In this document: positions 40,807 to 47,832 of the stretch, in pieces | How the letters are laid out: each line of letters opens with the position of its first letter | How positions within the stretch are numbered: the stretch's first letter is position 1 | Assembly: GCF_938010505.1 (NCBI RefSeq) | Contig: NZ_CALLVP010000082.1 | Location: forward strand, 1-47,832 | DNA: 47,832 nucleotides | DNA from: an uncultured Veillonella sp. | Lineage (GTDB): Bacteria; Bacillota; Negativicutes; Veillonellales; Veillonellaceae | Direction: 5' to 3' | Translations under genes and position numbers: made by a program | The notes under the pieces: generated by a model | What the model saw: only the letters and a program-made list of their open reading frames with translations | What the model was told of the DNA's origin: nothing | Databases searched by the model: none

Positions 40807-42218
40807 CAGGTGTAAAGGTTTGACACATAATTGAAGGTTTGCTCTTCATCTTGTATCGCATGAGCATATACTTTAATTATCATTGCGGTGGTACCATGAC
40901 CAGCTAATTTTGCAATTTCAGTATAAGGTACGTTGTGCTGAACTAGGTTTGAGATGAACGTATGTCGAGCTACATGGCTTGACAGATACTTTTCAATACC
41001 TAACTTTTTACCAACCTTAGTAAAATAGCGTTTACTAAAGTTATGCTTGTCAATAGGACGTAATCCCGTTTCATTTTCGGCTACCCATAGACTACCTTTA
41101 GACGTTGCTCGTGCACGTTTTAGTACCGAGATAGTATAAGAATCACTAATCGGGATTATACGCTTGCTCGAGTGTGTTTTAGGCTCTTTTCGATTCATGC
41201 CGTATTGGGTTTCACCCCATGAAGAATTAACATGAACCTTAGCTTTACACTCATCAATTATCTCGATTTCATCCCATTGTAGAGCTTGTAACTCCCCAAT
41301 TCGTAAACCACATTGGAATAGCAATAGCATACAATGTTCCAAATGGTGGCCTTTATAATAGTTCAAGAAACATTGTGTTTCACTGACGGTAAGGGCCTTT
41401 TTTGGATGTTTAGGTGCTGTTGAGACTGGTTTAACCAACGAATCATAAAAATTTGTTGGAATTAAATCTAGGCTATACAGTTTCTTTAAGGTTAAACTCA
41501 GTACAATAAATGTTTTGCGAATATTTGTAGTATATTGGTCAACAAACTGTTGCAGTGAGGCCTTAGAAAGCTCGGAAATAGGAGTGTTACCAAAGAAAGG
41601 TTTGATTCTATTTTCCGTTATATCTAGATATAATTTCCGTGTTGCTTCAGCATACGTTGCTTTTGTAAAGTAATTAATACAAAAGTCATAATAGCTCTGA
41701 TTGGCACCAGTTGGCACTTTTTTCCTCGATGATTGTTGTATCTGACCGACTTCGATAAAGTAGTACTTATACACCCCATTATCACGATCTACAATCATTC
41801 GTTTTCGCTCAGCTTCGGCTTCTTCCTTAGAGGTGAAACCTTTGGAGCGGAATTTTATTATGCTACCCTGGTCATCACAATACAGTGGAAGATTACGTAT
41901 ATAATAATACGTTTTACCACTTCGTTGCGTTTCTTTTGAGATGATACCTTTACCTGATGGAATTTGGTACATAATGGACTCGTTTCTCTTGCCATCGGAG
42001 TACCTGTTCACAAAATCATTATAAAAGATACTATAGTTATTGGCAATGAAGGACTCACAATCGCTAAGTGTAAAGCAATAGCAATTACCAACCTTATTTT
42101 TAGGTAGTAAATACCCTTGATCACGTAAACGCTTTCGAAGTGTTTGCACTGATATATTTAAGAATTCGCTCAACTCTTGAATAGAGAGGGCTGCGGTGGT
42201 CGTATTTGAAGTTTTCAT
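40806..42218 (-). CDS. Tyrosine recombinase with N-terminal HTH domain
   Basis: A 470-aa integrase, longer than usual because residues about 10-60 form an extra MerR/excisionase-like helix-turn-helix (LSIQELSEFLNISVQTLRKRLRDQGYLL, then FTLSDCESFIAN). A Shine-Dalgarno-distant ATG at 42218 or GTG at 42227 can start it; AAAGGAGGG lies 12 or 3 bases away, so the start is uncertain. An arm-binding AP2-like segment with YYYIRNLPLYCDDQG follows. The catalytic domain has QCGLRIGELQAL (Arg), HVARHTFISNL (His-x-x-Arg) and GHGTTAMIIKVYAH (His/Tyr). It is last in a leftward three-gene unit. One polypeptide may serve as both recombinase and directionality or autoregulatory factor (inference). Confidence 0.92.
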   Translation of the reverse strand: MKTSNTTTAALSIQELSEFLNISVQTLRKRLRDQGYLLPKNKVGNCYCFTLSDCESFIANNYSIFYNDFVNRYSDGKRNESIMYQIPSGKGIISKETQRSGKTYYYIRNLPLYCDDQGSIIKFRSKGFTSKEEAEAERKRMIVDRDNGVYKYYFIEVGQIQQSSRKKVPTGANQSYYDFCINYFTKATYAEATRKLYLDITENRIKPFFGNTPISELSKASLQQFVDQYTTNIRKTFIVLSLTLKKLYSLDLIPTNFYDSLVKPVSTAPKHPKKALTVSETQCFLNYYKGHHLEHCMLLLFQCGLRIGELQALQWDEIEIIDECKAKVHVNSSWGETQYGMNRKEPKTHSSKRIIPISDSYTISVLKRARATSKGSLWVAENETGLRPIDKHNFSKRYFTKVGKKLGIEKYLSSHVARHTFISNLVQHNVPYTEIAKLAGHGTTAMIIKVYAHAIQDEEQTFNYVSNLYT

Positions 42219-42270
42219 GGCCGGCACAGCCCTCCTTTCTAAACTATTAGTCTAATAACTATCAAATTAG

Positions 42271-42951
42271 TTATAGGAACATGTCCCTTTTTATTAGGTT
42301 ATCCCATTCCATTAAATTAGGGCTTTGTTGGCTTAATTGCTCATAATTGGGAATGGCATAGAATTGGTTAATACTCAAGTCCCCTTGTGGGATGCAGAGT
42401 ATAGCTTGTGGAAACAAGAAATTATATCGTCTCGTGTAGCGTTGTCGTGCATACGTATTAGCATCCGTCAATGTCATGAACCTTCTAGCTATGACATTGG
42501 TTAAACCTTTAGATTCTATAATTCCTTTTAGCGTGTACGAATTATCGGCAGTACCATATCCTTGGTCAGATATAATTGCCCATACACCTAGATTGTTATT
42601 TTCCATGAGCTCAGTACTAGTAGTGGCGTTTGCAGAACCACTAAATAGCATAGGTGCATTAGGTGCATAGTTAAGTTGTGTATTATGCTCACCTCTACAT
42701 ATATTTATGAACCACTGTTCCTTAGGAATATACAAGGATTGGTTATAATAGATTATTGAGGTCGCTAGTTGATTAGCTTCTTCTACAGTTTTTAACTGGC
42801 TAAAATATACTGCATGGTATTGTTCCATCCATTGTGTCATATAATCAAGAGAATGATGTACAACGTATGCAACAGGGCTTATTGCTGTATAGAAATTAAT
42901 GTTATTTTGTGGTTCTTGTACTGGATAATTAATGTTGATATTCATATTCAT
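42271..42951 (-). CDS. Unknown protein of element 2 (226 aa)
   Basis: A 226-aa Asn/Tyr/Gln-rich protein. Two segments look alike, LKTVEEANQLATSIIYYNQSLY and FMTLTDANTYARQRYTRRYNFL, suggesting an internal duplication of an alpha-beta unit. The first has a faint resemblance to the viroplasmin/RNase H1 N-terminal module (YFSQLKTVEEA), but I would not assign it. The gene starts one base after the stop of the 694-aa P-loop gene and precedes the integrase by 43 bp, so it belongs to the same leftward operon. Confidence 0.7.
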   Translation of the reverse strand: MNMNININYPVQEPQNNINFYTAISPVAYVVHHSLDYMTQWMEQYHAVYFSQLKTVEEANQLATSIIYYNQSLYIPKEQWFINICRGEHNTQLNYAPNAPMLFSGSANATTSTELMENNNLGVWAIISDQGYGTADNSYTLKGIIESKGLTNVIARRFMTLTDANTYARQRYTRRYNFLFPQAILCIPQGDLSINQFYAIPNYEQLSQQSPNLMEWDNLIKRDMFL

Positions 42952-42952
42952 A

Positions 42953-45037
42953 TTACTCTTCCTCCATAGTTAATTTAGAATAGTTAGATAGTGGGATGCA
43001 GATGACATCCATTTTTTTAGTTCCTTTGGTCAGTTTTGTATATGGGCGGAGCTTTTTGCGGTCAGACCCACCATATCCTTTAGAGATGCCTTCATCTCGA
43101 AGCCGATTTGCAATAGTATCCATCGTATATTCCATGCGACGACCTAGCCGTTGGCAAGTTTTTTCAACATAAGCGAATGCCGGACTCGGTATTAGTATAA
43201 GATCTGTTTGATGTATAATACCAACGTATTGGTCTGGATTAGCCCAGTATGTGGCTTTATCAGGGGCATATGTAACTTCGTTAGCTGCTTCACCATTAGC
43301 CAATGTTCGAAGAAATAACGTTGTTGGTGTTGCATCGTTACATAACTCATTATTTGCAATAACTAAGCCCTTGATAGTATCGCACCATTGCTGATATAAA
43401 ATATTGGCTTGCTCTTGACTGTGGTGGCTACACCATACGCCAAAATCAAGAATTATTTTGGCAAGAAGTGCTTGTACCTGATACATAGCATTAATTCGTG
43501 CATGCTGACTAATTCCATATACTGGCGATGTATTTTGAACCATACAGACTATGTCGTCATAATGCTCCTCAATATAACGGATAAATAGCACCATATATTC
43601 GTCTAATCTTGATGCCTTTAAATGCTGTTTAGCATGAGCTTTATCGTTTTGGAAATCAGTCAAAACCTGGTTGTTTACATCTTCCTGATTCATGAAGATT
43701 GGCAATAGTCGTAACTTACTAGACTGCTGTAATTCATTAGGATAGGATTCAGCAGTTATGATTGCGGTATGCATTTGTTGAGTACGCTCTAAGCGACTGC
43801 CTGCTTCACTAGACTTTGCCCTACCTTGACTCTCCGAGAGTGGACGAATGAACTTCTCGAATTTAGCTAGTAAAGTTTTGTCATTTGTTAGCTTGCAGTC
43901 ATCAAATATTACCGTTTGATCTTTATAGTGGGTTGACACCAGTTCAATTGCACGGTCAGTATCATTAAATGATGCGTATGTCTCGTGATTAAATAGTAGG
44001 AAGAAAATTTTTGCTAGAGATGTTTTTCTACTACCCGTAGGAGCAATTAATGTCGGCACATACTGTATAGGATGAGAGCCCTCTTGGAATAACTTTCTTA
44101 CAAAACCACTATGAGCATGTAAGAAGAGTGGTAAAACAACCTCGAATGGGGCGAGATTTAATAATTTGAGGCCATAATCGTACAGGTTGTATCTGTGATT
44201 TTGCTCAACATTTGGCAAAGTTAACAATGTGTCACCATCTTCATTCTGTCCAGGATGAAATTTTTTTGCTTCAAAGGCTTTTCCCCAGCCAGGATATTTA
44301 TTTACTTTTGTGCTTTTCATAGCTGCCTTATCTTGTATATAACGTTCAGCTATATACTGTTTGAACAGCTCTTTAGCTTTTCCGCAATCAGCATTGAAGC
44401 TGATTTCGGGAAATCTCTTCTTGAGCACTGAATATAGAGTATCAAGCTGTTCTTTTGGGATGATGACATCTGCCTCTGAAATCGATGTTTTGACATGGAT
44501 TACATAAAAGCTTTGACAACGATCTAAATCGTAAACCTCACGTTCCTCTGTAAATGAAAGCACACAATTTAGAATTTCATCCTTTGGTTCCTTCGTCACT
44601 TTATCAATTTGACAAATAACACCATCGTACTCAACAAAGCTTTTTAACCGATTATTGCAATGGCTAGTTTTGGTGTTTGCCGAGACCTGAAACTCGTTTA
44701 CGTTGATTGCCGTTAAGACTACAGGGTATGTGGATACGTCTTGTGGTCTTAGTGCTGATTCATCATATTGATGATTAACACTCGATATATCTTTTTCCAG
44801 AAGTTGCTCAATATTTCCTGATGGGGAAATACTAGCATATGCACTAAAGGTAGATGCATTTATTGTAGAAATAAGAGGTGGAGAACCTTGTTCTTCTACT
44901 TTTGGTACCGCGGGGAGTGGTATATCTTCATAGGTAACACTACTCCTTGTTAATGGCTGAAAAGTTACTAATTCAGCAGTAGCGATGTTGCCCTTTTGTG
45001 GCTCATCACTGGGGGATAGAGGAAAATTTTTTTCCAT
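42953..45037 (-). CDS. P-loop ATPase/helicase-like protein (DUF927-like)
   Basis: A 694-aa protein. Residues 1-110 are low-complexity and Pro/Ser-rich. The ATPase core shows a Walker A-like IAPTGSRKTSLAKIFF near residues 338-353, in which an Ala replaces the usual first Gly and an Arg stands before the Lys, and a Walker B-like DQTVIFDDCKL about 45 residues later. This arrangement resembles DUF927-type helicases of mobile elements and is the best candidate for the replication protein of element 2. The C-terminus has a winged-helix-like stretch, MDTIANRLRDEGISKGYGGSD. A strong AAGGAGG site precedes the ATG. It starts a leftward operon with the 226-aa gene and the integrase. Confidence 0.75.
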   Translation of the reverse strand: MEKNFPLSPSDEPQKGNIATAELVTFQPLTRSSVTYEDIPLPAVPKVEEQGSPPLISTINASTFSAYASISPSGNIEQLLEKDISSVNHQYDESALRPQDVSTYPVVLTAINVNEFQVSANTKTSHCNNRLKSFVEYDGVICQIDKVTKEPKDEILNCVLSFTEEREVYDLDRCQSFYVIHVKTSISEADVIIPKEQLDTLYSVLKKRFPEISFNADCGKAKELFKQYIAERYIQDKAAMKSTKVNKYPGWGKAFEAKKFHPGQNEDGDTLLTLPNVEQNHRYNLYDYGLKLLNLAPFEVVLPLFLHAHSGFVRKLFQEGSHPIQYVPTLIAPTGSRKTSLAKIFFLLFNHETYASFNDTDRAIELVSTHYKDQTVIFDDCKLTNDKTLLAKFEKFIRPLSESQGRAKSSEAGSRLERTQQMHTAIITAESYPNELQQSSKLRLLPIFMNQEDVNNQVLTDFQNDKAHAKQHLKASRLDEYMVLFIRYIEEHYDDIVCMVQNTSPVYGISQHARINAMYQVQALLAKIILDFGVWCSHHSQEQANILYQQWCDTIKGLVIANNELCNDATPTTLFLRTLANGEAANEVTYAPDKATYWANPDQYVGIIHQTDLILIPSPAFAYVEKTCQRLGRRMEYTMDTIANRLRDEGISKGYGGSDRKKLRPYTKLTKGTKKMDVICIPLSNYSKLTMEEE

Positions 45038-45137
45038 TTTGTTTGCCTCCTTAAAATTATTTAATGTAGCAGCTGACTACACTAATAGTTTATAATTATT
45101 TGTGTTATACTAGTTGTATATGTAAAAAAATAAAAAA

Positions 45138-45167
45138 TTAGCCATTTTTAAAATTAAAAATGGCTAA
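45138..45167. promoter_or_regulatory. 30-bp palindrome in divergent control region
   Basis: A 14-bp arm TTAGCCATTTTTAA meets its exact complement with two bases between. It lies between the divergent 694-aa and 788-aa genes, with a further TGGCTA half-site near 45191. An operator for an element-encoded regulator is likely; there is no T-run to make it a terminator. Confidence 0.6.
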
Positions 45168-45219
45168 TTAATAAGAAAATAATGTTTTTGTGGCTAGTTA
45201 AGGTTAGAAAAATAAAAAA

Positions 45220-47586
45220 ATGAATAGAAATGACTTAGATGTTTTGAACAGAGATTTTCATAAGGTATTTTTTAAAAGTACCCCGTTGAGGGAAAATGGT
45301 ACAGGTGGTTATGAAAGTTATATTTATGAAGATATTATAATTCGATTAATTGATCCTGAGTATATGTGTTTTTATAAGTATTTATTGTCGTTACATCAAA
45401 GAATAAGTGAATATAATCATGAGCAGAATATAAAAGTAGAACATAAGTTTTTGAATAATAATATATGGGAATTTTTATATGAAGAGTTAGACCGTTTACA
45501 TGGCTTATGTTTATCCCAAGAACAAACAAGCTGTTTGAGTAATCCTTATGATTCTTTTATTATAAGAGCTGGATTAGAGCCTAGAGATTTTGATGCTATT
45601 AGGATACTTTTGGGTGTAATGCATATGAATGTAGCATCTAATTCTGTTTCGTTATATTCTGATTCTTTTTTTATAAAAGATGTAATCGACCATTATATTG
45701 CGTTGGCTATATTACGGCATATAGATTTAAATAATTCAGAAAATAATGAGTCTAAGGAGAGCAGTAGAAATCGAAGAACTAAAAAATGTACTTTTACGAT
45801 GGCTTTTAATAAAATATATAAATTTAATAGGACAGTACTTTCAGAACCAGCTGCAACTTTTGTGGTTAAGGATTTTCCAAACATAGTTTCAGCATCAATA
45901 GATTCTCCAAATAATTCTTTATTGATACATAAAAAAATGCTGTTAAGTGATGCGAGCTTTGAAGTATTAGAAGGAAAAAATTATACAGGTCTTCAGGACT
46001 TAATCAAGAAGTCTCAAAAACTATATAAAAACCTACTGAAAAAAGAGGTTGAAGGGGAGTATGCTTTAAACGAAGCATTTTTATTAGAGCAACTTGATGA
46101 ACAAACATGCTGTTTACCAATTGTATTGCTACATAAATGGCTTTATCAACAGAATGTATCCTATGAGATTCGGACCCTATTATCTTTAAATTATCATGAG
46201 CTTAATGCATCTTTATTTCTTTTCTTGATGCTATTATGTAACTTGCCACACTATATGGCTGTTTCCGTGCTAAAGCGGGTTAATGAGATGCCAACTCGTG
46301 GTTTATTTACTAATAAACCTTTTATAAATACAGAAGAGTTAATTGATTATGAAGAAGCTTTTTTGAATATAGAGTTATTAAATCAGGTGCTATTAGTATT
46401 TTTGTTTGATATTTTTCCGTTTATTGATCAAACTATAAAATCTATAGTTAGAAATTCTAATGATGATAGTCTTGAACGTTTTAAATTAGACTCGTATAAT
46501 GTTTTATCAAGTTTAACTTATAATCAATATCGAGAAGAATTAAAAACCTTATATAATAAAACTGATATGTCTTCATATTATGATTGCGATATAGTGCAGT
46601 ATTTAGATAGTTTTTTGCATAAGCCTCTTTCGCTTCAAATACAACAAAAGGAGGGGCTAGATATAGTGAAGGGCGATATGCAGTTTTCGGGCGTCGCTTT
46701 GTCTCAAGCTTCTAAAAGGGATAGCTTATATAATACTACGCATCAATGTATTTTAGATTTATTTATATATCTTTATAATGAATATAGAGTATACCTCCAT
46801 AGGGAAAACACTTATAAGAGTGGACACTCTATATTTATAGAAGAAGATATGGTTCAGTCTAATCCACAATCCATTCCTTGGGCCTCTAAGGATACTAGGT
46901 GGAATAAAAAACTGGAGACCGAACGATTAACTGACTTGGTATATATTTGGATAAAGAACATGTATTCAATTGATTCATCGTATGTATGGGGACGTTCAGA
47001 GGATGAACGATTAGTTGATTTATTAAAAATACAGGAAAATGAATCTACGTTGTTTAGAGGATTAACTAAATACAGATATCATTATAATGATACTTTTGAA
47101 CTTAGTGATCCGATGAAGAACGTAAAAAAAGTACTTACTAAATTCTTTAAGTGCATTTATGCTGTATTAAACTGTGGTGATATTGAAAGTATGCCTCTAA
47201 AAAAATTTGTATTACAGGATGAGCATCTTAAAATGCATATGAAAAATCCTATATTAGATACATTTAATAATGATACTTTTTGGTTATATTTACCATATCT
47301 TAATAATGAGAATATAAGCAAATTTCTTGAGTGTGTTGTAACTTGCGATAAGCATAGTTTAAGAAAATCATATTTAGCCTTATATGATATACTCGAACAG
47401 TTTTTATGGAATATTTCATTATATTTAGAAAAATGTAGTATAGAGAAAAAGGAGGCTACTATTCGTCTTAAAAAGGTGATACTAGACAAGATGATTTGTG
47501 AACCTATGGGGAATAGAAGATTATTTAAAGGTCGACCTAATCTTAGAATGCAATTGATTAAACCAGCTAAAAGAGATAATAACTAA
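45220..47586 (+). CDS. Large AT-rich protein of unknown function (788 aa)
   Basis: A 788-aa intracellular protein with no signal peptide, no clear membrane helix and no motif that I can assign. It is rich in Leu, Asn, Tyr and Lys, mostly helical, with a short basic Arg/Lys linker near residues 182-190 (SSRNRRTKK), a hydrophobic helical block around 325-350, and a basic C-terminus RPNLRMQLIKPAKRDNN. The codon use is far more A+T-rich than the neighbouring genes and than the 694-aa gene, suggesting separate ancestry. Its ribosome site is weak (AAGG 16 bases away). Position as lone cargo divergent from the replication operon fits an accessory, possibly defence or helper-interference role, but nothing shows it. 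Confidence 0.75.
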   Translation: MNRNDLDVLNRDFHKVFFKSTPLRENGTGGYESYIYEDIIIRLIDPEYMCFYKYLLSLHQRISEYNHEQNIKVEHKFLNNNIWEFLYEELDRLHGLCLSQEQTSCLSNPYDSFIIRAGLEPRDFDAIRILLGVMHMNVASNSVSLYSDSFFIKDVIDHYIALAILRHIDLNNSENNESKESSRNRRTKKCTFTMAFNKIYKFNRTVLSEPAATFVVKDFPNIVSASIDSPNNSLLIHKKMLLSDASFEVLEGKNYTGLQDLIKKSQKLYKNLLKKEVEGEYALNEAFLLEQLDEQTCCLPIVLLHKWLYQQNVSYEIRTLLSLNYHELNASLFLFLMLLCNLPHYMAVSVLKRVNEMPTRGLFTNKPFINTEELIDYEEAFLNIELLNQVLLVFLFDIFPFIDQTIKSIVRNSNDDSLERFKLDSYNVLSSLTYNQYREELKTLYNKTDMSSYYDCDIVQYLDSFLHKPLSLQIQQKEGLDIVKGDMQFSGVALSQASKRDSLYNTTHQCILDLFIYLYNEYRVYLHRENTYKSGHSIFIEEDMVQSNPQSIPWASKDTRWNKKLETERLTDLVYIWIKNMYSIDSSYVWGRSEDERLVDLLKIQENESTLFRGLTKYRYHYNDTFELSDPMKNVKKVLTKFFKCIYAVLNCGDIESMPLKKFVLQDEHLKMHMKNPILDTFNNDTFWLYLPYLNNENISKFLECVVTCDKHSLRKSYLALYDILEQFLWNISLYLEKCSIEKKEATIRLKKVILDKMICEPMGNRRLFKGRPNLRMQLIKPAKRDNN

Positions 47587-47601
47587 TATTTTCACACTGT
47601 A

Positions 47602-47696
47602 TTTACCAAATTTACCATTTTTACCAATTTTTAAGATAGATTAGTACATATATTACATACCTTTATTTTTTGGTAAATTTGGTAAAAATGGATAAA
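47602..47696. repeat. Inverted arrays of 9-bp iterons
   Basis: TTTACCA starts at 47602, 47611 and 47620, exactly 9 bp apart. The inverse TGGTAAA starts at 47671 and 47680, with a degenerate third copy (TGGATAAA) at 47689, again 9 bp apart. About 44 bp of A+T-rich DNA lie between. This is the layout of an iteron origin or of a strong operator pair. Confidence 0.7.
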
Positions 47697-47716
47697 AATT
47701 TTGTACATACAAATCT

Positions 47717-47823
47717 CTATCTTGCTTTCTGTCGTTTTTTATAAGGGAGATAAAATATAGATAAGCAAGATAGAACAACCTTAGAATAAGATTATAGTTT
47801 AGCTTCGTTATAAAAAACGACAG
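47717..47823. repeat. Nested inverted repeats at window end
   Basis: CTATCTTGCTT (47717-47727) is complementary to AAGCAAGATAG (47763-47773). CTGTCGTTTTTTATAA (47729-47744) is exactly complementary to the 16 bp at 47808-47823. The pairs interlock rather than nest simply, so only one can form at a time. No gene is visible from 47587 to the end. Confidence 0.6.
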
Positions 47824-47832
47824 AGAGGCGGG

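Larger units (their letters stand above)
40692..47832. mobile_element. Element 2: integrative replicon next to tRNA-Arg (right end outside window)
   Basis: A tRNA 3' end is followed by a terminator, repeat-rich DNA, and a tyrosine recombinase pointing at the tRNA. A 226-aa unknown, a 694-aa P-loop protein and, divergently, an AT-rich 788-aa unknown follow. Iteron arrays lie at 47602-47696. No phage structural gene, conjugation gene or second att copy is visible, so the class (satellite, integrative plasmid or decayed prophage) is open. Confidence 0.7.

Noticed and set aside
45335..45529. Several short antisense frames under the 788-aa gene
   Set aside because: They arise from the A+T-rich composition of the sense gene and show no ribosome sites.

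Overview
The window looks like a chromosome segment of a low-GC Negativicute, most probably Veillonella. The basis is gene content (stand-alone pyrFE pair, menaquinone MenA, HyuA plus histone-deacetylase-like pair, NAD(P) malic enzyme, cysteine desulfidase) and recognition of the protein sequences. This is memory-based inference; no search was run.

Host backbone, left (1-11.7 kb): pyrF-pyrE on the minus strand; an exonuclease followed by deoC-pdp-cdd (deoxynucleoside salvage); metQ; menA; two tandem secreted paralogues of unknown function; ridA-cyuA (2-aminoacrylate and cysteine breakdown); and an Fsr-like MFS exporter.

Element 1 (about 11.7-19.15 kb) sits at the 3' end of a tRNA-Ser(CGA) gene. 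It has the order of Gram-positive phage-inducible chromosomal islands: leftward integrase and non-cleavable XRE repressor, rightward Cro-like protein, AlpA/Xis-like protein, D5-type helicase, an iteron origin candidate, small ORFs, a putative short RNA, then a scaffold protein and a major capsid protein. No terminase, portal, protease or tail gene was recognised. It is best read as a compact phage satellite that builds its own capsid shell and borrows everything else, and it is the most interesting object here.

Host backbone, centre (19.15-40.7 kb): tadA (its 3' end overlaps the tRNA-Ser), a TRIC-like membrane protein, a DUF4127 secreted protein with a premature stop before its Pro/Ala tail, an acyltransferase, D-amino-acid transaminase, metNI-yerC, a TauE exporter, an SDR, a DUF697-like protein with an amphipathic repeat tail, a YkvA protein, a thioesterase with murI, a membrane protein, a CofE-like protein, the HyuA/HDAC-like pair, rph-rdgB-yfcE, speD, malic enzyme, and a tRNA-Pro/Gly/Arg cluster behind a consensus promoter.

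Element 2 (about 40.7 kb to the window end, right end not seen) lies directly after tRNA-Arg(TCT). It has a leftward unit of a 694-aa P-loop protein, a 226-aa unknown and a tyrosine recombinase with its own HTH domain. Rightward is a very AT-rich 788-aa protein of unknown function, followed by two inverted arrays of 9-bp iterons and further nested inverted repeats. Element 2 resembles a second, unrelated integrative replicon or satellite. Its function cannot be settled from what is visible.
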